In this document: positions 47,081-57,581 of the stretch, one piece after another | Layout of the letters: every line of letters begins with the position of its first letter | Position numbering within the stretch: position 1 is the first letter of the stretch | Made by a program: the position numbers and the translations under genes | Assembly (NCBI RefSeq): GCF_001425205.1 | Contig: NZ_LMDW01000007.1 | Coordinates: 1 to 63,852, forward strand | DNA: 63,852 nt | Direction of reading: 5' to 3' | DNA from: Variovorax sp. Root411 | GTDB lineage: Bacteria; Pseudomonadota; Gammaproteobacteria; Burkholderiales; Burkholderiaceae_C | Notes under the pieces: model-generated | Databases searched by the model: none | Told to the model about the DNA's origin: nothing | The model's input: the letters and a program-made list of their open reading frames with translations, nothing else

Positions 47081-48580
47081 ATGGCCCTGCCCGCAGCCGC
47101 GTTCGCCCCCTCTTCGGTTTCGCCGACCCACGACGACCTCGACGGCATGTTCGACCTGGCGCCCGTCTCGCTCTGGATCGAGGACTACGGCGACCTGAAG
47201 CGCAAGCTCGACGGCTGGCGCGCCGAGGGCGTCACCGACCTGGTGGCGCACCTGTCGGCGGACCCGCGGCGGGTGAGCGACTGCATGGCGCTGCTGAAGG
47301 TGCTGCGGGTCAACCAGCACACGCTGCGGCTCTTTGCCGCCGACAGCCAGCAGACCCTGCTGGGCGCGCTGGACCGCGTGTTCCGCGGCGACATGTCGGC
47401 CACCGTGGTGCACGAGCTCGACCAGCTGTGGCGCGGCCAGCTCACCTTCGAGAGCGAAACCGTCAATTACGCGCTCGACGGCCGGCGGCTCGACGTGCGC
47501 GTGCGGGCCCGCGTGCTGCCCGGCCACGAAGATACGTGGAGCCGCGTGCTGGTGTCGCTCGACGACGTGACCGAGCGCGTGGCCGCGCAGCGCCTGCGCG
47601 ACGAGAGTGCGAAGCACGCGCGCAGCCTGTTCGACCGCTCGCCCGTGTCGCTGTGGGTGGAAGACTTCAGCGCGGTGCGCTCGCTGCTGGAGACCATCCG
47701 CGCGCGCGGCATCACCGACTTCGCCACCTTCATCAAGGTGCACCCCGACTTCGTGACGCGCTGCATGCAGGAGATCCGCGTCGTCGACGTGAACCAGGAA
47801 ACGCTGCGCATGTTCGGCGCGCCCGACCTGCAGACCCTGCTGGGCAGCATCTCGCGCATCTTCCGCGACGAGATGCGCGACTCCTTCGCCGAGCAGCTGC
47901 AGGACCTGTGGAACGGCAAGACCGTGCAGCAGCGCGAGGTGCTCAACTATTCGCTGTCGGGCGAGGTGCTGAACATCCACATGCAGTTCGCGGTGCAGGA
48001 CGACCGGCTCGACACCTGGGACCTGGTGCTGGTGTCGCTGGTCGACATCACCGCGCGCAAGAAGGCCGAGGCCTACCTCGAATACCTCGGCAAGCACGAC
48101 GTGCTCACGCAGCTGTGCAACCGCACCTACTACACCGAGGAGCTCAACCGCCTGTCGCGCAAGGGGCCTTGGCCGGTGTCGATCGTGGCCATCGACCTCA
48201 ACGGGCTGAAGCAGATCAACGACCACGAAGGCCATGCCGCCGGCGACTCGCTGCTGCGCCGCATGGGCGAAGTACTCGACAAGGCCGTCGCCCTGCCCGC
48301 CTGGCCCGCGCGCATCGGCGGCGACGAGTTCGCGGTGCTGCTGCCCATGACCGACGAGCGCGGCGCCGAGGCGATGCGCGAGCGCATCCTCACGCTGCTC
48401 GAAATGAACAACCAGTTCCATGCGGGCCAGAGCGGCCATGCGCTGAGCCTGGCCATCGGGCTGGCGACCTGCCACGGGGACGAGTCGCTGGAGGCGGCGC
48501 TGCAGCGGGCGGACCGGGCGATGTACGTGGACAAGGCGCGGCACTACGAGAGCACCGGGGTGGAGCGGCGGCAGGCGTAG
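47081..48580 (+). CDS. diguanylate cyclase with two tandem PAS domains
   Basis: 499 residues. Two homologous sensor units at ~22-165 and ~185-325, each opening FDxxPVSLWxEDF/Y and ending in LVSLxDxTxR, are followed by a GGDEF domain with active-site GGDEF at 413-417 (RIGGDEFAVLL). An RxxD inhibitory site is missing five residues before GGDEF. No membrane helix, so a cytoplasmic c-di-GMP synthase with duplicated input domain. Signal unknown. Confidence 0.88.
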   Translation: MALPAAAFAPSSVSPTHDDLDGMFDLAPVSLWIEDYGDLKRKLDGWRAEGVTDLVAHLSADPRRVSDCMALLKVLRVNQHTLRLFAADSQQTLLGALDRVFRGDMSATVVHELDQLWRGQLTFESETVNYALDGRRLDVRVRARVLPGHEDTWSRVLVSLDDVTERVAAQRLRDESAKHARSLFDRSPVSLWVEDFSAVRSLLETIRARGITDFATFIKVHPDFVTRCMQEIRVVDVNQETLRMFGAPDLQTLLGSISRIFRDEMRDSFAEQLQDLWNGKTVQQREVLNYSLSGEVLNIHMQFAVQDDRLDTWDLVLVSLVDITARKKAEAYLEYLGKHDVLTQLCNRTYYTEELNRLSRKGPWPVSIVAIDLNGLKQINDHEGHAAGDSLLRRMGEVLDKAVALPAWPARIGGDEFAVLLPMTDERGAEAMRERILTLLEMNNQFHAGQSGHALSLAIGLATCHGDESLEAALQRADRAMYVDKARHYESTGVERRQA

Positions 48581-48587
48581 CCGCCGG

Positions 48588-49502
48588 CTATCGCGCCTGC
48601 GGCGCCTGACCGGGCACCGGCCGCACCCGCTCCAGGATGAAATCGATGAAGGTCCGGATCGCCCGCGTGTGCTGGCGGTTCGGCATGTAGAGCATGAACA
48701 TCTGCGTGCCGAAGATGCTCAGGCGCCAGTCGTCGAGCGTGGTCACCACGTCGCCTCGGCGCACGTCTTCCTGCACCACGTAGTCGGGCACGAGGCCGAT
48801 GCCCAGGCCCGCGAGGACGGCTTGGCGAAGGAACAGGAAGTTCTCTGAAATGAGCGTCGGCTCCAGGATCACCTCGCGCCGTGTCTCGCCCTGATAGGCC
48901 GACACGCGCAGCTGGCGGCCGATGACGGCGGCGGTGACCACCGGCGCCCCGTGCAGTTCGTCGAGCTGCACGGGCAGCGGATGTTTTTCTGCATAGTCGC
49001 GTGAGGCACAGGCCACGTAGCGCACCGGCCCCATCTCGCGCGCCACGAGGTTCTGCGGCGGCTCGGGAATCACGCGGATCGCGATGTCGACTTCGTCGCG
49101 CAGCAGGTCCTCGATGCGGTTCTCGAACACCACGTCGAGCACGATGCCGGGGTACTGGCGCTTGAAGTCGATCAGCCAGCCGGCCATCACGAGCTGGCCG
49201 TAGCCGCTGGGCACGCTCAGCCGCACGCGGCCCTGCAGCTCCTGGCCCAGCGTGGTGACCGATTCGCGCGCGGCCAGCAGCTCGCCCTGGATGGCGACGC
49301 CGTGCTGGTAGAGCCGCAGGCCGATTTCGGTCGGCTCGGCGCGCCGCGTGGTGCGCCGCACGAGCTGCGCACCCACCGAGCGCTCCAGCTGGTTCAGGTG
49401 GTAGCTGACGTTGGCGCGGCTCATCTTGAGCCGGCGGGCGGCGGCGCTCAGGTTGCCGGCGTCGAGGATTTCCACCAGCAGGGTGAGCGATTGGAGGTCC
49501 AT
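48588..49502 (-). CDS. LysR family transcriptional regulator
   Basis: 304 residues: N-terminal winged HTH (LSAAARRLKMSRANVSYHLNQLERSVGAQLVRR, limits LSAAARRL and QLVRRTTR) and a periplasmic-binding-like effector domain from ~90. Divergent from the acyl-CoA operon at 49645 with a 142-bp shared promoter region containing the palindrome TTGACA-N3-TGTCAA; likely the operon's regulator. Confidence 0.9.
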   Translation of the reverse strand: MDLQSLTLLVEILDAGNLSAAARRLKMSRANVSYHLNQLERSVGAQLVRRTTRRAEPTEIGLRLYQHGVAIQGELLAARESVTTLGQELQGRVRLSVPSGYGQLVMAGWLIDFKRQYPGIVLDVVFENRIEDLLRDEVDIAIRVIPEPPQNLVAREMGPVRYVACASRDYAEKHPLPVQLDELHGAPVVTAAVIGRQLRVSAYQGETRREVILEPTLISENFLFLRQAVLAGLGIGLVPDYVVQEDVRRGDVVTTLDDWRLSIFGTQMFMLYMPNRQHTRAIRTFIDFILERVRPVPGQAPQAR

Positions 49503-49525
49503 GCGGCGATTGTGTCAAAAATTCT

Positions 49526-49540
49526 TTGACAGTCTGTCAA
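49526..49540. promoter_or_regulatory. palindromic operator candidate for the divergent LysR regulator
   Basis: TTGACA-GTC-TGTCAA, a perfect inverted repeat; two more TGTCAAA half-sites lie at 49513-49519 and 49554-49560. The left arm equals a -35 consensus for the acyl-CoA operon, but no convincing -10 follows at 17 bp. Position between divergent genes is typical of a LysR binding region. Confidence 0.55.
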
Positions 49541-49644
49541 TCGTCTATGCAATTGTCAAAGAGGCGGCGCGGTCCAAGAATGCGGGGTTCACCCCAGAGC
49601 CTCGGGCCCTCCGGCCCGCAACGCAAGAGACAAGCGACACGCAC

Positions 49645-51789
49645 ATGGCCACCAGCACTCCCAGCCCCTCCACGTCCACCGGTCCCGTCACCTTCGAGCC
49701 GTCCCACGTTCACGGCGACGTGTTCGTGGTGACCATCGACAACCCGCCCGTCAACGCCCTGGGCGTGGATGTGCGCCGCGGCCTCGTGGCCGCCATCGAC
49801 GCGGCCGAGGCCGACAGCTCCGCCAGGGCGGTGCTGATCGTCGGTGCGGGCCGCAACTTCATCGCGGGCGCGGACATCCGCGAATTCGGCAAGACGCCGC
49901 AGCCGCCGTCGCTGCCCGAGGCCTGCCTGAAGATCGAGAACTGCACGAAGCCGGTCGTCGCCGCCATCCACGGTGCCGCGCTCGGCGGCGGACTTGAAGT
50001 GGCGCTGTCGGCGCACTACCGCCTCGCCTCGCCCACCGCCAAGCTCGGCCTGCCCGAAGTGGCGCTGGGCCTGCTGCCCGGCTCGGGCGGCACGCAGCGC
50101 GCGCCGCGCCTGATCGGCATGAAGCCGGCGCTCGAACTGATGCTCAGCGGCCGCCATGCCGGCGCCAAGGAAGCGCTGTCGCTCGGCCTCGTCGACCGGC
50201 TCGGCAACGACGCCGACGCGCTGGCCGAAGGCCTCGCCTACGCACAGGAACTGGTTGCCGCGAAGGCCCCGGTGCGCCGCACCCGCGAAGCCGCCGGCCT
50301 CGCCGACAAGGAAGCCAGTCGCGCCGCCCTCGAGGCCGCGCGCGCCGACACCGCCAAGAAGAGCCGTGGCCTGTTCTCGCCGATGAAGATCATCGAAGCC
50401 GTCGAGGCCGCGCTCACGCTGCCCTTCGACGAAGGCATGGCGCTGGAGCGCAAGCTGTTCCTGCAGTGCATCGACAGCCCGCAGCGCGCGGGCCTGATCC
50501 ACGCCTTCTTCGCCGAGCGCGAAGTGCTGAAGGCGCCCGAGACCCGCAGCGCCAAGCCGCGCGCGCTGGCGTCGGCCGGCATCGTCGGCGGCGGCACCAT
50601 GGGCGCGGGCATCGCGGTGGCGATGCTGGACGCGGGACTGCCCGTGACCATGATCGAGCGCGACGACACCCAACTCGCGCGCGGCCGCGCCAACGTCGAG
50701 AAGGTGTACGACGGCCTCATCGCCAAGGGCCGCATGACGCCCGAAGCCAAGGCCGCCGTGATGGCGCGCTTCAGCGGTTCGACCTCCTATGACGCGCTCT
50801 CCAACGTCGACATCGTGGTCGAGGCCGTGTTCGAAGAGATGGGCGTCAAGAAGGCCGTGTTCGCCGAACTCGACCGCGTGTGCGAGCGCGGCGCCGTGCT
50901 CGCCACCAACACCTCGTACCTCGACATCGACGAGATCGCCGACAGCATCTCGCGGCCGCAGGACGTGGTGGGCCTGCACTTCTTCTCGCCCGCCAACATC
51001 ATGAAGCTGCTCGAGATCGTGGTGCCCGCCAAGGTGAGCGCCGACGTGGTCGCCACCGGCTTCGAGCTCGCGAAGAAGCTCAAGAAGGTGCCGGTGCGCG
51101 CGGGCGTGTGCGACGGCTTCATCGGCAACCGCATCCTCGCGGTGTACCGCCAGGCCGCCGACCACATGATGGAAGACGGCGCCTCGCCCTACGAGATCGA
51201 CGCGGCCGTTCGCAACTTCGGCTACCCGATGGGCCCGTTCCAGGTGTCGGACCTGGCCGGCGGCGACATCGGCTGGGCCACGCGCAAGCGCAAGGCCGCC
51301 ACGCGCGACCCGCAGGCGCGCTACGTGCAGGTGGCCGACCGCATCTGCGAGCGCGGCTGGTTCGGCCAGAAGACGCAGCGCGGTTACTACCTGTACCCCG
51401 AAGGCGCGCGCACCGGCGTGCCCGACCCCGAGGTGCTGGCCATCATCGACGCCGAACGCGTGCGCGCCGGCATCACGCCGCGCCAGTTCACCGAAGAAGA
51501 AATCATGCGCCGCTACATGGCCGCGATGATCAACGAAGGCGCCAACGTCGTGCTCCAGCGCATCGCGCTGCGCCCGCTCGACGTGGACGTGACCTTCCTC
51601 TACGGCTACGGCTTCCCGCGCCACCGCGGCGGCCCGATGAAATACGCCGACACCGTGGGCCTGCCGAAGGTGCTGGCCGACATCCGCGAATTCGCGAAGG
51701 AAGACCCGATCTTCTGGAAGCCGTCGCCGCTGCTCGTGGAGCTTGTCGAACGCGGTGCCGATTTCGCCAGCCTCAATCAATCCGAGTAA
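49645..51789 (+). CDS. bifunctional enoyl-CoA hydratase / 3-hydroxyacyl-CoA dehydrogenase (PimF/FadJ-like)
   Basis: 714 residues. Residues ~15-200 crotonase domain with both catalytic Glu positions ([13 protein letters not shown] and [19 protein letters not shown]); residues ~305-490 NAD-binding domain ([13 protein letters not shown]) with catalytic His in [15 protein letters not shown]; two C-terminal helical domains follow ([25 protein letters not shown]). Performs hydration and oxidation steps of beta-oxidation. First gene of the operon, 33 bp before the thiolase, the order of pimF-pimB. Confidence 0.92.
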   Translation: MATSTPSPSTSTGPVTFEPSHVHGDVFVVTIDNPPVNALGVDVRRGLVAAIDAAEADSSARAVLIVGAGRNFIAGADIREFGKTPQPPSLPEACLKIENCTKPVVAAIHGAALGGGLEVALSAHYRLASPTAKLGLPEVALGLLPGSGGTQRAPRLIGMKPALELMLSGRHAGAKEALSLGLVDRLGNDADALAEGLAYAQELVAAKAPVRRTREAAGLADKEASRAALEAARADTAKKSRGLFSPMKIIEAVEAALTLPFDEGMALERKLFLQCIDSPQRAGLIHAFFAEREVLKAPETRSAKPRALASAGIVGGGTMGAGIAVAMLDAGLPVTMIERDDTQLARGRANVEKVYDGLIAKGRMTPEAKAAVMARFSGSTSYDALSNVDIVVEAVFEEMGVKKAVFAELDRVCERGAVLATNTSYLDIDEIADSISRPQDVVGLHFFSPANIMKLLEIVVPAKVSADVVATGFELAKKLKKVPVRAGVCDGFIGNRILAVYRQAADHMMEDGASPYEIDAAVRNFGYPMGPFQVSDLAGGDIGWATRKRKAATRDPQARYVQVADRICERGWFGQKTQRGYYLYPEGARTGVPDPEVLAIIDAERVRAGITPRQFTEEEIMRRYMAAMINEGANVVLQRIALRPLDVDVTFLYGYGFPRHRGGPMKYADTVGLPKVLADIREFAKEDPIFWKPSPLLVELVERGADFASLNQSE

Positions 51790-51821
51790 TCCACACCGTC
51801 AGCCGTACAGGAGCCATTTCC

Positions 51822-53012
51822 ATGCGTGAAGCCGTCATCGTTTCCACCGCCCGCACCCCGCTCACCAAGGCGCACCGCGGCGAATTCAACATCACCCCCG
51901 GCGCCACGCTGGCCTCCTTCGCGGTGAAGGCCGCGGTCGAGCGCTCGGGCCTGGACCCGGCGCTGATCGAGGACGCGATCCTCGGCTGCGGCTACCCCGA
52001 GGGCACCACCGGCCGCAACATCGCGCGCCAGTCCATCATCCGCTCGGGCTTGCCCATCAGCATCGCCGGCACCACGGTGAACCGCTTCTGCGCCTCGGGC
52101 CTGCAGGCCATCGCGATGGCCGCGGGCCGCATCGTGGTGGACGGCGCGCCGGCCATGATCGCGGGCGGCGTCGAGAGCATCTCGCAGATCCGCGGCCGCA
52201 GCCCCGGCGACGGTGGCGACCTCAGCCTGGACCCGTGGATCGTCGAGCACAAGCCCGCGCTGTACATGGCCATGATCGACACCGCCGACATCGTCGCCAA
52301 GCGCTACAACATCAGCCGCGAAGCGCAGGACCGTTTCTCCGCCGAGAGCCAGCGCAAGACCGAAGAGGCGCAACTGGCCGGCCGCTACAAGGACGAGATC
52401 GTGGCCTGCACCACCACGATGGCCGTGACCGACAAGGAGACCAAGGAAGTCACTTACCGCGAAGTCACCGCCACCGAGGACAACTGCAACCGCCGCGGCA
52501 CCACCTACGAGGCGCTCGCCAAGCTGAAGCCGGTGATGGGCGAGGACAAGTTCATCACCGCCGGCAACGCCTCGCAGCTGTCGGATGGCGCATCGGCCTG
52601 CGTGCTGATGGAGGCAAAAGACGCGGAGCGCGCCAACATCAAGCCGCTGGGCGCCTTCCGTGGCCTCGCGCTGGCCGGCTGCGAGCCCGACGAAATGGGC
52701 ATCGGCCCGGTCTTCGCCGTGCCCAAGCTGCTCGCGCGCCACGGCCTCAAGGTCGAGGACATCGGCCTGTGGGAACTCAACGAAGCCTTCGCCTCGCAGT
52801 CGATCTACTGCCAGGAGAAGCTGGGCATTCCGTCGGAGCTTCTCAACGTGAACGGCGGCGCGATCTCCATCGGCCACCCCTTCGGCATGACCGGCGCGCG
52901 CCTCACGGGCCACGTGCTGATCGAAGGCAAGCGCCGCGGCGCGAAGTACGCGGTGGTCACGATGTGCATTGCCGGCGGCATGGGCGCCGCGGGCCTGTTC
53001 GAAATTTATTGA
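51822..53012 (+). CDS. acetyl-CoA C-acyltransferase (thiolase, PimB-like)
   Basis: 396 residues. Nucleophilic Cys90 in [10 protein letters not shown], His in [16 protein letters not shown] and the second Cys in CIAGGMG; NEAFA also present. Cleaves 3-ketoacyl-CoA to acetyl-CoA and a shortened acyl-CoA. AGGAG ribosome site. Followed after 10 bp by an acyl-CoA dehydrogenase gene. Confidence 0.92.
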   Translation: MREAVIVSTARTPLTKAHRGEFNITPGATLASFAVKAAVERSGLDPALIEDAILGCGYPEGTTGRNIARQSIIRSGLPISIAGTTVNRFCASGLQAIAMAAGRIVVDGAPAMIAGGVESISQIRGRSPGDGGDLSLDPWIVEHKPALYMAMIDTADIVAKRYNISREAQDRFSAESQRKTEEAQLAGRYKDEIVACTTTMAVTDKETKEVTYREVTATEDNCNRRGTTYEALAKLKPVMGEDKFITAGNASQLSDGASACVLMEAKDAERANIKPLGAFRGLALAGCEPDEMGIGPVFAVPKLLARHGLKVEDIGLWELNEAFASQSIYCQEKLGIPSELLNVNGGAISIGHPFGMTGARLTGHVLIEGKRRGAKYAVVTMCIAGGMGAAGLFEIY

Positions 53013-53022
53013 GGAGCCTGCG

Positions 53023-54231
53023 ATGGACCTGAACTTCACCCCCGAAGAAGAAGCCTTCCGCGCGGAAGTGCGCGCCTTCCTCGCCGACAAGCTGCCCGCG
53101 CGCCTCTCGGCGAAAGTCAGCGGCGGCAAGATCCTCGCCAAGGCCGACATGGAGGAATGGCACGCCATCCTCAACGAGCGCGGCTGGCTCGCCAACCACT
53201 GGCCCGAGCAGTACGGCGGCCCCGGCTGGACGGCGGTCGAGAAGTTCATCTTCGAACACGAATGCGCGCTGGCCTTCGCGCCGCGCATCGTGCCCTTCGG
53301 CGTGAACATGCTCGGACCGGTGCTCATCAAGTACGGCAACGAGGCGCAAAAGCGCCATTGGCTGCCGCGCATCCTGAACGGCGACGACTGGTGGTGCCAG
53401 GGCTATTCGGAACCCGGTGCGGGCTCCGACCTCGCGGCCGTGAAGACCTCGGCCGTGCGCGGCATCGATGCGCAGGGCGACCACTACATCGTGAATGGCC
53501 AGAAGACATGGACCACGCTGGGCCAGCACGCCAACATGATCTTCTGCCTGGTGCGCACGAACCGCGAGGCGAAGAAGCAGGAGGGCATCAGCTTCCTGCT
53601 GATCGACATGACATCGCCCGGTGTCGAAGTGCGCCCGATCATCACGCTCGACGGCGAGCATGAAGTGAACGAGGTGTTCTTCTCCGACGTGCGCGTGCCG
53701 GCCGAGAACCTGGTCGGCGAGGAGAACAAGGGCTGGACCTGCGCCAAGTACCTGCTGACGTACGAGCGCACGAACATCGCGGGCGTGGGCTTCTCGGTGG
53801 CGGCACTCGAGCAGCTCAAGGGCATTGCCGCGACGCAGACGAAGAACGGCAAGCCATTGAACGAAGACCCTGCGTTCGCGGCACGCATGGCACGCGTCGA
53901 GATCGACCTGGAGAACATGAAGACCACCAACCTGCGCGTGATCGCCGCGGTGGCCGGCGGCGGCGTGCCGGGTGCGGAAAGCTCGATGCTGAAGATCCGC
54001 GGCACCGAGATCCGCCAGGAGATCTCGTCGCTCGCGCGCCGCGCGATGGGCGTCTACGGCCGGCCCTTCATCGCCGAGGCATTGAAGGACGGCTATGAAT
54101 GCGAGACCTTCGGCCCGGCCTATGCATCGGCTGCCGCATCGCGCTACTTCAACAACCGCAAGCTGTCGATCTTCGGCGGCTCGAATGAAATCCAGAAGAA
54201 CATCATCAGCAAGATGATCCTGGGCCTGTAA
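53023..54231 (+). CDS. acyl-CoA dehydrogenase (PimC-like large subunit)
   Basis: 402 residues. FAD/acyl pocket motifs WCQGYSEPGAGSDLA and VNGQKTWTT; C-terminal FGGSNEIQKNIISKMILG. The N-terminal WPEQYGGPGW is typical of the group annotated as pimeloyl-CoA dehydrogenase large subunit. Desaturates acyl-CoA, passing electrons to ETF. The next gene is a second, shorter relative, suggesting a heteromeric pair as in PimC/PimD. Confidence 0.9.
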   Translation: MDLNFTPEEEAFRAEVRAFLADKLPARLSAKVSGGKILAKADMEEWHAILNERGWLANHWPEQYGGPGWTAVEKFIFEHECALAFAPRIVPFGVNMLGPVLIKYGNEAQKRHWLPRILNGDDWWCQGYSEPGAGSDLAAVKTSAVRGIDAQGDHYIVNGQKTWTTLGQHANMIFCLVRTNREAKKQEGISFLLIDMTSPGVEVRPIITLDGEHEVNEVFFSDVRVPAENLVGEENKGWTCAKYLLTYERTNIAGVGFSVAALEQLKGIAATQTKNGKPLNEDPAFAARMARVEIDLENMKTTNLRVIAAVAGGGVPGAESSMLKIRGTEIRQEISSLARRAMGVYGRPFIAEALKDGYECETFGPAYASAAASRYFNNRKLSIFGGSNEIQKNIISKMILGL

Positions 54232-54242
54232 GGAGACATGCA

Positions 54243-55397
54243 ATGAACTTCGAACACACCGAAGACCGGCGCATGCTCGCCGACAGCCTGAACCGCTTCA
54301 TCAGCGAGCAGTACGCCTTCGATGCGCGCGACCGCATCGCGAAGTCCGAACACGGGTTCAGCAAGGAAATCTTCCAGCAGTTCGCCGAACTGGGCGTGAT
54401 CGGCGCGCTGTTCGGCGAGGCCGATGGCGGCTTCGGCGGCGGCGGCTTCGACATTGCCGTGGTCTTCGAGGCACTGGGCCGCGGCCTGGTGGTCGAGCCG
54501 CTGCTGGGCGCGGTGATGGTCGGCGAGGCGATCAGCGCCGCCGGCAGCGACGCGCAGAAAGAGAAGCTCGGCGACATCATCAACGGCGTGACCGTCGCGG
54601 CCTTCGCGCACGACGAAGCCGATACGCATTACGAACGCACGCGCGTTTCGACCCGTGCCGAACGCAGCGGCGGCGGGTGGGTGCTGCATGGCGCCAAGGC
54701 CGTGGTGCCGCAAGGCGAGCAGGCCGACCTGTTCCTCGTCTCCGCGCGCACCTCGGGCAAGGTGGATGACGAAGCCGGCATCTCGCTGTTCCTCGTGCCC
54801 GCGAAGACTGCCGGTCTCACGGTGCGCGGCTGTCCTTCCATCGACGGCGGCCGCGTCGCTGAACTCACGCTGGACGGCGTGAAGCTCGGCGCCGATGCGC
54901 TGCTGGGCGCTGAAGGTCAAGGCGCTGTGACGCTGGAACGCGCCATCGGCCGCGGCGTGCTCGCGCTGTGCGCCGAAGCGCTGGGCGCGATGGAAGCCGC
55001 CAAGACCGCCACGCTCGACTACCTGCGCACGCGCAAGCAGTTCGGCACGCTGATCGGCAGCTTCCAGGCGCTGCAGCACCGCATGGCCGACCTGCTGCTC
55101 GAGATCGAACAAGCCCGCTCGGCCGTGATCAACGCCGCCGCGGCCATCGATGGCGCGGACCGCGTGGCGCGCGAGCGCGCGCTGTCGGCCGCAAAGTTCA
55201 GCATCGGCCGCATCGGTGCGCTGGTGGCGGAAGAAAGCATTCAGATGCACGGCGGCATCGGCATGACGTGGGAGCTGCCGCTGCCCCACTACGCCAAGCG
55301 GCTCGTGATGATCGACCATCAGCTGGGCGACGAAGACCATCATCTGCAGCGCTACATTGCCCTGAGCAAAGAGTCCGGCAAGGAGGTCGCGGCATGA
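54243..55397 (+). CDS. acyl-CoA dehydrogenase (PimD-like small subunit)
   Basis: 384 residues. N-terminal helical domain (MLADSLNRFISEQYAF), a short FAD region and C-terminal RKQFGTLIGSFQALQHRMADLL with ESIQMHGGIGMTWELPL. The usual EPGAGSD-type motif of the middle domain is degenerate, in keeping with an auxiliary subunit like PimD. Starts 11 bp after the larger dehydrogenase and its stop overlaps the hydratase start (ATGA). Confidence 0.88.
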   Translation: MNFEHTEDRRMLADSLNRFISEQYAFDARDRIAKSEHGFSKEIFQQFAELGVIGALFGEADGGFGGGGFDIAVVFEALGRGLVVEPLLGAVMVGEAISAAGSDAQKEKLGDIINGVTVAAFAHDEADTHYERTRVSTRAERSGGGWVLHGAKAVVPQGEQADLFLVSARTSGKVDDEAGISLFLVPAKTAGLTVRGCPSIDGGRVAELTLDGVKLGADALLGAEGQGAVTLERAIGRGVLALCAEALGAMEAAKTATLDYLRTRKQFGTLIGSFQALQHRMADLLLEIEQARSAVINAAAAIDGADRVARERALSAAKFSIGRIGALVAEESIQMHGGIGMTWELPLPHYAKRLVMIDHQLGDEDHHLQRYIALSKESGKEVAA

Positions 55398-56206
55398 CGG
55401 ACAAGACGGTTCTGATCTCGCAGCAGGGCGCCGTCCGCATCCTGACCAACAGCAACCCTGGCGCGCGCAACGCGATCACACCGACGCTGTATGCCGAGCT
55501 GTCGGCCGCGCTGACCGATGCCGAGAACGACCCCGAGGTCGGCGCCATCGTCTTCACCGGCGCGGGCGATTTCTTCTGCTCCGGCGGCGACCTCAACCTG
55601 CTGGCCAAGCGGCGCGAGCTGCCGACGGCCGAGCGCCGCGAGATCCTCGAAGGCCTCAACAACCTGATCCGCGCGCTGCGCGACTGCAGCAAGCCCGTGA
55701 TCGCGGCCGTCGAGGGCGGCGCGGCGGGCGCGGGCCTGTCGATGGCGCTGGCCTGCGACATGCTCGTGTCGGCACGCGATGCGTTCTTCACAGTCGCCTA
55801 CGTGAAGGTCGGCCTCACGCCGGACGGCGGCGCCACGGCCTTCCTGGCCGAGTTCGTCTCGCGCCAGGTGTTGACCGAGATGTGCCTGACCGGCGACCGC
55901 ATGCCGGCCGAGCGCCTGCACGCGCTGGGCGCCGTCAACCGCCTCACCGACAAGGGTGCCGCGCTGGCCGAGGCCGTCGCGCTCGCGGCCAAGGTGGCGA
56001 CCGGTCCACAACGGGCGACCACGCGCATCAAGACGCTGTGCCGCCAGGCGCACCATGCCACGCTGGAAGAACAGCTCGACGCCGAGGCCGTGTTCATGGT
56101 CGAGTCGCAAGGCGATGCTGAATCGGCCGAAGGCATCGGTGCGTTCCTCGGCAAGCGCAGCGCCGACTTCGTCGCACTGCGCCGCCAGAAGCAGGACGCG
56201 TCCTGA
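55394..56206 (+). CDS. enoyl-CoA hydratase/isomerase family protein
   Basis: 270 residues. Crotonase fold: oxyanion loops FCSGGDLNLLAK and GGAAGAGLSMALACDM. The catalytic Glu positions carry Ala (GAAGAGLS) and Asp (LTPDGGATAFL), so it may be an isomerase or a hydratase with altered catalysis. Overlaps the PimD-like gene by 4 bp. Confidence 0.88.
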   Translation: MTDKTVLISQQGAVRILTNSNPGARNAITPTLYAELSAALTDAENDPEVGAIVFTGAGDFFCSGGDLNLLAKRRELPTAERREILEGLNNLIRALRDCSKPVIAAVEGGAAGAGLSMALACDMLVSARDAFFTVAYVKVGLTPDGGATAFLAEFVSRQVLTEMCLTGDRMPAERLHALGAVNRLTDKGAALAEAVALAAKVATGPQRATTRIKTLCRQAHHATLEEQLDAEAVFMVESQGDAESAEGIGAFLGKRSADFVALRRQKQDAS

Positions 56207-56279
56207 CACGCGCCGTGCCGATCCTTTCAACCTCTCGCACGTGGGTGCGGAGGTTCTTCGTCTTTCTGGAGTTGCCGTC

Positions 56280-57488
56280 ATGTCCTCGCTGAATTCCTCG
56301 CTGCCGCTCGCCGGCGTGCGCGTCCTCGATCTGTCCCGCATCCTCGCGGGCCCTTGGTGCGGCATGGTGCTGGCCGACATGGGCGCCGAGGTGATCAAGG
56401 TCGAGCACCCGGGCCGCGGCGACGACACGCGCGACTGGGGCCTGCGCGTCGGCAAGACCGAGACGGCCTACTTCAACAGCGTGAACCGCAACAAGCGCTC
56501 GGTCACGCTCGACCTGCAGACGCCCGAAGGCCAGCAGATCGCGCGCGATCTCGCGAAGCAGTGCGACGTGGTGATCCAGAACTTCAAGTTCGGCGGCATC
56601 GACAAGCTGGGCCTGGGCTACGAGCAGTTGAGCAAGGAGCAGCCGGGTCTCATCTACTGCTCGATCTCGGGCTACGACCGCACCGGGCCCGAAGCCGCGC
56701 GGCCGGGCTACGACCTCGTGGTTCAAGGCGAGGCCGGCCTGATGGCGCTCAACGGAGAAGCCAACCAGCCGCCGCTGAAGTTCGGCGTGGCCGCGGTCGA
56801 CCTGTTCACCGGCATGTACTCGGCGCAGGCCATCCTCGCCGCGCTGTACCAGCGCGAGAAGACCGGCAAGGGCCGGCACGTGGAGATGGCGCTGTTCGAC
56901 TGCGGCCTGATGATCACCGCCTACTACGGCCTCGAGGCGCTGCTGATGGGCGAAGACCCGCCACGCTACGGCAACTCGCATCCGTCGATCGTGCCCTACG
57001 GCGTGTTCGATGCGGCCGACGGCCCGCTCGTCATCACCGTGGGCAACAACGCGCAGTTCGCCCGCTTCTGCACCGAAGTGATCGAACGGCCCGACCTCGC
57101 GGCCGACGAGCGCTTCAAGACCAACATCCTGCGTTCCGCGAACCGCGCGGTGCTGCTGCCCGAGCTGCATGCCGAACTGGCGAAGCGCCAGCGCGCCGAC
57201 CTGCTCGCCAGGCTCACGGCTTCGGGCATTCCGTGCGGCGAGGTGCTGGGCCTGCTGGAGGCGCTGCAATCGAAGCGCGCCACCGACGCCGGCCTCGTCA
57301 CCACGCAGCCGCATTCTGTTGCCGGCACGGTCAACGTGCTGGCGCCGCCCTACCGTTTCGACGGCGAGCGCCTGCCTGTGCGCAGCGCGCCGCCTACCCT
57401 GGGCGAAGGCACGCACGCCGTGCTGCAGTCGCTGCTCGGCCTGTCGGATGAAAAGCTGGCGGCGCTGAAAACGAGTGGCGTCGTCTGA
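56280..57488 (+). CDS. CoA transferase, family III (CaiB/BaiF)
   Basis: 402 residues. Family III signatures: LDLSRILAGPWCGMVLADMGAEVIKVE at the N-terminus (limits LSRILAGP and AEVIKVE), catalytic Asp174 in AAVDLFTGMYSAQAI, and GLYxxHG-like tail. Moves CoA between an acyl-CoA and a free acid. In a dicarboxylate pathway it would activate the diacid from succinyl-CoA. 73 bp after the hydratase. Confidence 0.9.
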   Translation: MSSLNSSLPLAGVRVLDLSRILAGPWCGMVLADMGAEVIKVEHPGRGDDTRDWGLRVGKTETAYFNSVNRNKRSVTLDLQTPEGQQIARDLAKQCDVVIQNFKFGGIDKLGLGYEQLSKEQPGLIYCSISGYDRTGPEAARPGYDLVVQGEAGLMALNGEANQPPLKFGVAAVDLFTGMYSAQAILAALYQREKTGKGRHVEMALFDCGLMITAYYGLEALLMGEDPPRYGNSHPSIVPYGVFDAADGPLVITVGNNAQFARFCTEVIERPDLAADERFKTNILRSANRAVLLPELHAELAKRQRADLLARLTASGIPCGEVLGLLEALQSKRATDAGLVTTQPHSVAGTVNVLAPPYRFDGERLPVRSAPPTLGEGTHAVLQSLLGLSDEKLAALKTSGVV

Positions 57489-57581
57489 AGAATGCGCAGG
57501 CCCAGGCGACGCTGGCGCGACAACCACATCAAGACCCAGTAAAACGGCAGGCGGCTGATGATCGGCATCAAGGAGACAGAC

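Noticed and set aside
49537..51780. 747-codon minus-strand frame opposite the PimF-like gene
   Set aside because: Antisense shadow, no homologous features.
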